A stretch of 64,000 bases of DNA, taken from assembly GCA_947632105.1 (NCBI GenBank), contig CANROD010000003.1, positions 25,069 to 89,068 of the forward strand, given 5' to 3'. Positions 57,806 to 64,000 of the stretch are shown here, piece after piece. Position 1 is the stretch's first letter. Each line of letters opens with the position of its first letter. The notes below the pieces were generated by a model. The model worked only from the letters and a program-made list of their open reading frames with translations, was not told where the DNA came from and made no database searches. The translations under genes were made by a program, and so were the position numbers. This DNA is from an uncultured Oligella sp. GTDB lineage: Bacteria > Pseudomonadota > Gammaproteobacteria > Burkholderiales > Burkholderiaceae_B.

Positions 57806-59242
57806 ATGACAAAGACATACCCGACATTAGGCCTCTATATAGATGGCCAATTTATTGGGGCAAATGATCGTAAAACTCAGGATGTAATTAATCCGGCAAC
57901 AGAAGAAGTTCTTGGACAGCTACCTTATGCAACAAAAGAAGACCTTGATTTCGCCTTAGACTCCGCTGCTAAGGCCTTTAAAACATGGAAGCACAGCTCT
58001 CCCATGGAGCGTTCTGCTGTATTGCGTAAAGCAGCACAACTAGCCCGTGAACGTGCTGAAGAAATTGCTCACAACCTGACGCTTGATCAGGGCAAACCAC
58101 TAATAGAAGCAATCGCTGAGGTCAGCAGTTGCGCAGATCACTGTGATTGGCATGCAGAGGAATGTCGACGCATTTATGGTCGTATTATTCCTTCACGTCG
58201 TGATAACTTTCGACAGTATGTAGTACGTGAACCTATCGGTGTGTGTGCCGCCTTTACCCCATGGAACTTTCCTTTCAATCAAGCCATTCGTAAGATCAGC
58301 GCTGCGGTTGGTGCAGGATGCACGATTATTCTTAAAGGGCCTGAGGATTCACCAAGTGCAGTGATGGCAATCACCAAACTATTTGAAGATGCCGGTTTAC
58401 CAAGGGGTGTACTCAATATTGTTTGGGGTGATCCACCATTTATTTCCGATTATTTAATTCGCTCACCCATTGTCCGTAAAATATCATTTACCGGCTCAAT
58501 CCCCGTAGGCAAGCAATTAGCTGCTTTAGCTGGTGCTGAGATGAAGCCGGTCACAATGGAATTAGGCGGTCATTCACCCGTTATTGTTTTTGACGATGTG
58601 GATATTGCTAAAACCGCGAAATCACTCGCTCGTTCAAAAATCCGTAATGCTGGTCAAACCTGTGTATCCCCGACACGATTTTATGTCCATAAAAAAGTTT
58701 ATGAACATTTTTTAGCGGAATTTATTGCTAACTTATCAACTATAAAAGTTGGTAACGGTCTAGACCCTAGCGTCAACATGGGTCCACTTGCTCATGCGCG
58801 TCGCCTACAGACTATCAGCACATTTGTCGAAGACGCTCGCCAACTTGGCGCCACTATTGAAACGGGAGGGTATGCTCTTAATCAAAGAGGTTTTTTCTAT
58901 ACACCGACTGTACTGACTAACCTCAGTGACGATTGTAAAATCATGAACGAAGAGCCGTTCGGTCCGCTAGCACCAGTCACTAGCTTTAGTGATGTCGACG
59001 AAGTAATTGCCAAGGCTAATAGTCTCCCCTACGGCCTGACTTCCTATGTATTTACTCGTAATCTACAACATTCAGTCCAGGTTTCAAATGGCATTGAAGC
59101 AGGCATGGTTCATATCAACAATCTTGGTTCAGTCCTACCGGAAGCACCTTTTGGTGGGGTTAAGGATAGTGGTATGGGTAGTGAGGGGGGGCAAGAAACC
59201 TTTGATGGCTATTTAGTAACCAAATTAATTACCCAAGCTTAA
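57806..59242 (+). CDS. NAD(P)-dependent succinate-semialdehyde-type aldehyde dehydrogenase
   Basis: A 478-aa aldehyde dehydrogenase. The nucleophile Cys is in NAGQTCVSPTRF (about residue 288), the general base Glu in MELGGHSPVIVF, and the cofactor region in FTPWNFPFNQAIRKISAAVG. GVKDSGMGSEGG is typical near the end. The closest type is succinate-semialdehyde/glutarate-semialdehyde dehydrogenase (GabD-like), but the substrate is not fixed by sequence. It is first in a plus-strand run with TctB-TctA, DedA, MetY and a TauD-like enzyme. AAGGA precedes the ATG. Confidence 0.85.
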   Translation: MTKTYPTLGLYIDGQFIGANDRKTQDVINPATEEVLGQLPYATKEDLDFALDSAAKAFKTWKHSSPMERSAVLRKAAQLARERAEEIAHNLTLDQGKPLIEAIAEVSSCADHCDWHAEECRRIYGRIIPSRRDNFRQYVVREPIGVCAAFTPWNFPFNQAIRKISAAVGAGCTIILKGPEDSPSAVMAITKLFEDAGLPRGVLNIVWGDPPFISDYLIRSPIVRKISFTGSIPVGKQLAALAGAEMKPVTMELGGHSPVIVFDDVDIAKTAKSLARSKIRNAGQTCVSPTRFYVHKKVYEHFLAEFIANLSTIKVGNGLDPSVNMGPLAHARRLQTISTFVEDARQLGATIETGGYALNQRGFFYTPTVLTNLSDDCKIMNEEPFGPLAPVTSFSDVDEVIAKANSLPYGLTSYVFTRNLQHSVQVSNGIEAGMVHINNLGSVLPEAPFGGVKDSGMGSEGGQETFDGYLVTKLITQA

Positions 59243-59278
59243 TGTCTAATTATCAAAATATTAAAGGATTCTCCTCAG

Positions 59279-59869
59279 ATGATTAAAAATCAGCAAGATT
59301 TTTGGTCCGGCATCATGTTTATTATTCTAGGGGCAATTTTTGCTTATATCGCTTCTAGTTCTTATTCGATGGGCTCTGCTGCTCGTATGGGACCAGCCTA
59401 TTTACCATTTTATCTTGGATTAATTTTAATGTGTTTAGGCGCTATTTTGAGCTTTACAGCATTACGTGGTAGGGTCAAGGAAGATCATAAAATAGGTCGC
59501 TTTGACTGGGATATCTTAGTGATGGTGATCGGCTCCCTTGTCAGCTTCGGCATCATGCTCGAACCCTTAGGCTTTTATATATCTATCGTCTTTTTAGTAG
59601 TTTTTAGTAGTTTAGCCAGTCATGAATTCAATTTAAAAATAGCGATTGCCAACGCTCTCTTTTTATTACTATTTTCTTATCTTGCTTTTATTCGTGGCCT
59701 AGGCCTCGTACTTCCATTGAAACCAACACCATTTAACGAATGGCAAAATTATCAACAAGCTTTAATCCCTATCATTTTAGTCATTGTTGCTGTGGCTTGC
59801 CATTTCAAAATCCAACAGACAAAGCGCTCAAACTCAATCAAAGCCAAACTGGGCATCTTAAAGGATTAA
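59279..59869 (+). CDS. TctB-family small membrane subunit (second TTT system)
   Basis: A 196-aa small membrane protein with about four hydrophobic segments. It shows MGSAARMGPAYLPFYLGLIL, the GPxxxP region of TctB. It is larger than the 147-aa TctB at 8.4 kb. It starts 36 bp after the dehydrogenase gene and ends 6 bp before its TctA partner. No Bug/TctC-type gene is near, so the binding protein is expected elsewhere in the genome. Confidence 0.85.
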   Translation: MIKNQQDFWSGIMFIILGAIFAYIASSSYSMGSAARMGPAYLPFYLGLILMCLGAILSFTALRGRVKEDHKIGRFDWDILVMVIGSLVSFGIMLEPLGFYISIVFLVVFSSLASHEFNLKIAIANALFLLLFSYLAFIRGLGLVLPLKPTPFNEWQNYQQALIPIILVIVAVACHFKIQQTKRSNSIKAKLGILKD

Positions 59870-59875
59870 GGCAAA

Positions 59876-61381
59876 ATGGAATTATTTGATCATTTAATGA
59901 TTGGCATTCAGACTGCTTTCACCGTTGAAAATCTGGCTTACGCTTTTTTTGGTTGCTTATTAGGCACTCTAATTGGTGTATTACCCGGCATTGGCCCTGT
60001 ACCCACGATCGCCATGCTCCTACCACTTACCTATGTTTTGCCGCCTGCAGCAGGTCTAATCATGTTGGCAGGTATTTATTATGGCGCTCAATATGGTGGC
60101 TCAACAACGGCAATTCTAGTTGCATTGCCTGGAGAAACATCGGCCGTCGTAACAGTTCTTGATGGTCACCAAATGGCTAAGCGCGGCAGAGCAGGTTCTG
60201 CTCTAGCCATAGCCGCTTTAGGATCGTTTTTTGCAGGTTGTGTCGGCACCTTATTAATAGCTACTTTTGCACCACCACTCGCTGAGGTCGCTTTTAAGTT
60301 TGGACCAGCAGAGTACTTCTCTCTTATGGTTTTAGGACTTATTAGTGCTGTCGTCCTCGCATCTGGCTCATTAATAAAAGCCATCGCAATGATTATTTTA
60401 GGTCTCTTAATTGGAATGGTCGGCACTGATGTAAACTCTGGTGTCGCGCGTTTTGACTTTGGCTCTCCTGAATTGCAGGAAGGTATCGATTTTGCAATTG
60501 TAGCTATGGGCGTATTTGGTATTGCTGAAATTATCTCTAACCTAGCACAGCGTGAAAACCGAGTCGAGGTGACGGACAAAATCGGCAACCTTTACCCTAA
60601 TAAACAAGAACTTAAGGAAGCAGCACCTGCTGCTGTTCGCGGCACAATGCTCGGCTCTGCACTTGGTATTTTACCTGGAGGTGGCGCAGTACTCTCTGCC
60701 TTTGCCTCCTACACTCTAGAGAAAAAAATCTCCCGAGAACCAACGCGCTTCGGCAAAGGTCACCCTGCTGGTTTAGCAGGCCCTGAGTCTGCGAATAATG
60801 CGGCTGCTCAAACCTCCTTTATCCCACTACTAACCCTTGGTATCCCAGGCAATGCAGTTATGGCGCTGATGATAGGCGCGATGACCATTCACAGTATTCA
60901 GCCGGGCCCTCAGGTAATGACTAATCACCCCGATTTGTTCTGGGGGCTCATTGTCTCTATGTGGATTGGCAACTTAATGCTAGTTATTTTGAACCTACCT
61001 TTAATCGGTCTCTGGGTAAAACTATTAAAGGTACCGTATCGTATCCTTTTCCCCGCCATTATCCTATTTTGTACAATTGGCGTTTACTCTTTGAATTACA
61101 GCACCTTTGACGTGTTCCTATTTGCTATGTTTGGCGTCATTGGCTATCTTTGGTTTAAGTTAGGTTGTGAGGGCGCGCCCTTATTACTGGGATTAGTTCT
61201 CGGTCCTCTGATGGAGGAAAACCTTCGCCGTGCCTTATTACTCTCACGCGGTGATTTTATGTACTTTTTAGAGCGCCCAATTTCACTAACCTTGTTAATT
61301 TTTGCTGCGGCCCTACTATTTATTGTCGCATTTCCCTCAATACGTAAAAAACGTGAAGAAACCTTTGTAGAAGAAGACTAA
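59876..61381 (+). CDS. TctA-family large membrane subunit (second TTT system)
   Basis: A 501-aa permease with about 12 hydrophobic segments. The signature repeats are [19 protein letters not shown] and [40 protein letters not shown] and [19 protein letters not shown] match the first TctA in this window. With the preceding TctB it forms a carboxylate uptake unit whose substrate is unknown. AAGG lies 5 nt before the ATG. The dedA gene follows with a 1-bp gap. Confidence 0.93.
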   Translation: MELFDHLMIGIQTAFTVENLAYAFFGCLLGTLIGVLPGIGPVPTIAMLLPLTYVLPPAAGLIMLAGIYYGAQYGGSTTAILVALPGETSAVVTVLDGHQMAKRGRAGSALAIAALGSFFAGCVGTLLIATFAPPLAEVAFKFGPAEYFSLMVLGLISAVVLASGSLIKAIAMIILGLLIGMVGTDVNSGVARFDFGSPELQEGIDFAIVAMGVFGIAEIISNLAQRENRVEVTDKIGNLYPNKQELKEAAPAAVRGTMLGSALGILPGGGAVLSAFASYTLEKKISREPTRFGKGHPAGLAGPESANNAAAQTSFIPLLTLGIPGNAVMALMIGAMTIHSIQPGPQVMTNHPDLFWGLIVSMWIGNLMLVILNLPLIGLWVKLLKVPYRILFPAIILFCTIGVYSLNYSTFDVFLFAMFGVIGYLWFKLGCEGAPLLLGLVLGPLMEENLRRALLLSRGDFMYFLERPISLTLLIFAAALLFIVAFPSIRKKREETFVEED

Positions 61382-61382
61382 T

Positions 61383-62027
61383 ATGCTTAGTGCAATTATC
61401 GATTTTATTTTAAATATTGACCAACACCTACAGATTCTAGCGGCAAACTACGGTCTGTGGATTTATCTCATTTTATTTATTATTATTTTTTGTGAAACAG
61501 GTTTGGTAGTGACCCCTCTGCTCCCTGGTGACTCACTACTCTTCGCGGCGGGCGGACTCGCAGCGATTGGGGAGATGAATATTCATTTTATGGTAGTCAT
61601 TCTGGTAATCGCCGCCATTATGGGCGACGCAACTAACTTCCATATTGGTAAACACTCCGGACACAGGCTCTTCGCCAACCCTAACTCCAAGATATTCAAA
61701 CGCATATATTTAGAAAAAACACATGCTTTTTATACTAAACATGGTGGAAAAACGATTATCTTAGCGCGCTTTGTACCTATCATTCGTACCTTTGCCCCTT
61801 TTGTTGGAGGCATGAGCAATATGAACTACACGCAATTTTCACGCTATAACGTAATTGGTGCCTTGCTTTGGGTGCCAATCTTCTCCTATCTCGGCTATTT
61901 CTTTGCCAATATCCCAATCGTTAAAGAAAATTTAAGCTTAGTCCTAATAGCCATTATTCTCTTATCTATTCTGCCAGGCATTATTGAAATAATAAGACAT
62001 CGACGAAACGCTAAAAAAATAAGCTAA
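61383..62027 (+). CDS. DedA-family membrane protein
   Basis: A 214-aa integral protein of the DedA/VTT superfamily, linked to undecaprenyl-phosphate or other lipid movement and to the membrane potential. It shows [32 protein letters not shown] and the family motif [19 protein letters not shown]. Several hydrophobic segments are present. It is coupled to the TctA gene (1-bp gap), which may only mean shared transcription. Confidence 0.92.
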   Translation: MLSAIIDFILNIDQHLQILAANYGLWIYLILFIIIFCETGLVVTPLLPGDSLLFAAGGLAAIGEMNIHFMVVILVIAAIMGDATNFHIGKHSGHRLFANPNSKIFKRIYLEKTHAFYTKHGGKTIILARFVPIIRTFAPFVGGMSNMNYTQFSRYNVIGALLWVPIFSYLGYFFANIPIVKENLSLVLIAIILLSILPGIIEIIRHRRNAKKIS

Positions 62028-62084
62028 ACGCGCTAATATTAAAGGCAACAATATGAGAGCCTTTCACACAAAAGAGGAACGATA

Positions 62085-63362
62085 ATGAGCTATAGAGACG
62101 AAACCATCGCGGTTCATACTGGTTATAAACCAGAAGGAACCACAAAATCCGTTGCAGTACCAATTTATCAAACGACTTCTTATGCCTTTGATAATACCCA
62201 ACATGGTGCCGATTTATTTGATCTAAAGGTTGCCGGTAATATTTACACTCGCATCACTAACCCCACCAATGCGGTGATTGAAGAGCGAGTAACTGCACTC
62301 GAAGGCGGCATCGGAGCAGTTGCCCTCGCCTCTGGAATGGCTGCTATTACTTATGCGATTCAAACCATTGCTGAGGCAGGCGATAATATCATTTCTGTGT
62401 CTGCCCTATATGGTGGTACCTATAATTTATTTGCACACACCTTACCAAGACAGGGTATTGAGGTTCGCTTCTTTAACCACAAAAATCCCGAAGCAATTCG
62501 TAATTTAGTTGATGCAAAAACAAAGTTGGTTTTTGTTGAATCTATTGGTAATCCACTGGGTAATATTGTCGACCTAGAGGCAGTTTCTACTATTGCTCAC
62601 GAACTTGGTATACCTGTTGTGGTGGATAATACTGTCGCTACTCCAGTATTGCAAAAGTCATTTGAGTTTGGTGCAGACATTGTCGTTCACTCACTAACCA
62701 AATACATTGGCGGGCACGGTAGTAGTCTCGGCGGCATGATCGTTGATAGTGGTAAGTTTCCTTGGGGCGATTATCCTGAGAGATTCCCTCTACTTAACAG
62801 CCCTGACCCTAGTTACCACGGCATTAACTATGTGAAAGATATCGGTGCCGCCGCATATATTACGCGAGCTCGCGTCGTCCCTTTACGAAATATGGGTGCC
62901 GCGCTCAGCCCAATGAACACCTTCTTATTGCTACAAGGATTAGAAACACTCAGCCTACGTATGGAGCGTCACACGGAAAATGCACTACAAGTAGCTGAGT
63001 ATCTACACAAACATGAGAAGGTTGCTTGGGTTAATTATGCTGGCCTGCCTGATCATCCAGAACATGAGTTAGCCAAAAAATACGTTAAGGGAAAGCCTGC
63101 TGCCATCCTCTCCTTCGGTGTAAAAGGTGGTCGTGAAGGCGGTGCCCGTTTCATTGATGCACTACAGTTATTCCTACGCCTAGTTAATATTGGAGATACT
63201 CGTAGCTTAGCTTGCCATCCGGCAACCACGACTCACCGCCAGCTTAACGATGAGGAATTAGCAGCTGCCGGTGTCAGCCATGATATGGTTAGACTTTCAA
63301 TCGGTATTGAGCATATTGATGATTTACTCACAGACCTAGAGCAAGCATTAGCCGCAGTCTAA
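62085..63362 (+). CDS. metY: O-acetylhomoserine sulfhydrylase (aminocarboxypropyltransferase)
   Basis: A 425-aa PLP enzyme of the Cys/Met metabolism family that makes homocysteine from O-acetylhomoserine and sulfide. The PLP lysine is in VVHSLTKYIGGHGSSLGG (about residue 207). GMAAITYAIQTIAEAGDNI and SLYGGTYNLF-like segments (ALYGGTYNLFAHTLP) are standard. The length of about 425 fits MetY rather than the shorter MetB/MetC. GAGGAA precedes the ATG. It is upstream of a TauD-type dioxygenase, which fits a sulfur-related unit. Confidence 0.92.
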   Translation: MSYRDETIAVHTGYKPEGTTKSVAVPIYQTTSYAFDNTQHGADLFDLKVAGNIYTRITNPTNAVIEERVTALEGGIGAVALASGMAAITYAIQTIAEAGDNIISVSALYGGTYNLFAHTLPRQGIEVRFFNHKNPEAIRNLVDAKTKLVFVESIGNPLGNIVDLEAVSTIAHELGIPVVVDNTVATPVLQKSFEFGADIVVHSLTKYIGGHGSSLGGMIVDSGKFPWGDYPERFPLLNSPDPSYHGINYVKDIGAAAYITRARVVPLRNMGAALSPMNTFLLLQGLETLSLRMERHTENALQVAEYLHKHEKVAWVNYAGLPDHPEHELAKKYVKGKPAAILSFGVKGGREGGARFIDALQLFLRLVNIGDTRSLACHPATTTHRQLNDEELAAAGVSHDMVRLSIGIEHIDDLLTDLEQALAAV

Positions 63363-63395
63363 GGTTTTTGTTAAGAAATTTCAATAAAGGATGAC

Positions 63396-64000
63396 ATGAG
63401 CAGTATTTTAGTAGAGCCTATTCAGAACAAGTCAGCATGGCGCGGTGAGGATATTCGTGACCGTGATGACTGGATTTTTAACCTATCACCACAGGCTTTA
63501 GCTGTGTTAGAGCAAGGCCTTAAGCAATTATCTGCTAAGGGTTTGACTGCTCCTAATTTTTCTCGCGAGGATCTACAAATTGTGACTCCTGAGGTACAAG
63601 CTGAGTTTGATCGTATCTCTGATGAATTAGAAAATGGTTATGGTTTTGCCGTTATTCGTGGTTTAGACGCAGAAAATTACTCCGAAGCCGATATGGCTAC
63701 TATGTACTACATGATGGGCTATTTTATGGGCAACCCAGTCACACAAAACGTTAAGGGTGACTTACTCGGTTATGTTCAAAACGTAGGCAACAAAAACGAC
63801 AAAATGACGCGTGTCTACGAGACTAACGAGTACCTACCCTATCACGGAGACCTCTCTGACGTGGTCGGCTTACTCTGCATTCGCAAGGCTAAAGAAGGTG
63901 GTTTAAGCAGCATCGTTAGTACAACTAATGTCTACAATGAGATCTTAAAAAATCACCGTGAGTACTTAGGTTACTACTATCATCCTGCTTGGTTTGATCA
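63396..64000 (+). CDS. TauD/TfdA-family 2-oxoglutarate dioxygenase (3' end cut by window)
   Basis: Translated directly from the ATG at 63396 (AAGG at 63387-63390 is well placed), the frame gives about 200 residues and runs off the window end. It shows an N-terminal leader to about residue 75, then GYGFAVIRGLDAENY, and YLPYHGDLSDVVGLLCIRKA with the iron-binding His and Asp (HxD). The distal His would be beyond the window. TauD-like enzymes use Fe(II) and 2-oxoglutarate, often on sulfonates or carboxylated substrates. Its place next to metY hints at sulfur supply, but that is inference. Confidence 0.85.
   Translation, partial: MSSILVEPIQNKSAWRGEDIRDRDDWIFNLSPQALAVLEQGLKQLSAKGLTAPNFSREDLQIVTPEVQAEFDRISDELENGYGFAVIRGLDAENYSEADMATMYYMMGYFMGNPVTQNVKGDLLGYVQNVGNKNDKMTRVYETNEYLPYHGDLSDVVGLLCIRKAKEGGLSSIVSTTNVYNEILKNHREYLGYYYHPAWFD

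Overview
The window looks like the chromosome of a low-GC member of the Burkholderiales, most likely the Alcaligenaceae; the genus cannot be fixed from this sequence. Supporting signs are two tripartite tricarboxylate transporter (TTT) loci, a Bug-type TctC binding protein, system II cytochrome c maturation (ResB/CcsB), an MFS-ssb pair divergent from uvrA, and the run secY-infA-rpmJ-rpsM-rpsK-rpsD-rpoA-rplQ. I saw no rRNA, tRNA, CRISPR array, insertion sequence or phage gene.

Region 1 (1-12.2 kb). A cut isochorismatase-type hydrolase and ubiA are followed by a regulated tricarboxylate catabolism block. This holds a GntR/FadR-type regulator coupled to an rfbD-like reductase, divergent tcuAB (tricarballylate oxidation), an AbrB-type membrane protein, the TTT transporter tctCBA, and a TctD/TctE two-component system. 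The intergenic DNA holds strong candidate operators: a 9-bp inverted repeat before tcuA, and helically phased direct repeats before tctC.

Region 2 (12.3-27.7 kb). A D-2-hydroxyacid dehydrogenase lies convergent with a class III aminotransferase. A poorly explained 760-bp gap follows, then asparaginase, a DUF924 protein, ssb, an MFS exporter, uvrA, the aroK-aroB-dgt operon (AroB has an unusual C-terminal tail) and penicillin-binding protein 1A.

Region 3 (27.8-46 kb). fadB without fadA, cyaY, lptM-lysA, the cytochrome c group ccsB-resB-cytochrome c4, then engB-hemB and cutA-dsbD, a fused 5-oxoprolinase and a PPK2-family kinase. Most of these units end in clear rho-independent terminators.

Region 4 (46.1-55.4 kb, minus strand). 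The spc and alpha ribosomal protein operons run from rplN to rplQ, behind a strong sigma-70 promoter and a leader of about 245 nt. The S10 operon is not next to them. rpoA is flanked on both sides by unusually long spacers with stable hairpins.

Region 5 (55.5-64 kb). dtd, aspartase (aspA), and then a plus-strand catabolic group: a succinate-semialdehyde-type dehydrogenase, a second TctB-TctA pair without its binding protein, a DedA protein, an O-acetylhomoserine sulfhydrylase and a TauD-type dioxygenase cut by the window end. The aspA/dehydrogenase spacer holds a 73-bp imperfect palindrome and a separate 9-bp inverted repeat over the likely -10 box.

No clearly new defence or mobile system was found. 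The most useful leads are regulatory: the operators, the hairpins around rpoA, the spc leader, the aspA-side palindrome and a possible 19-codon ORF ahead of engB.
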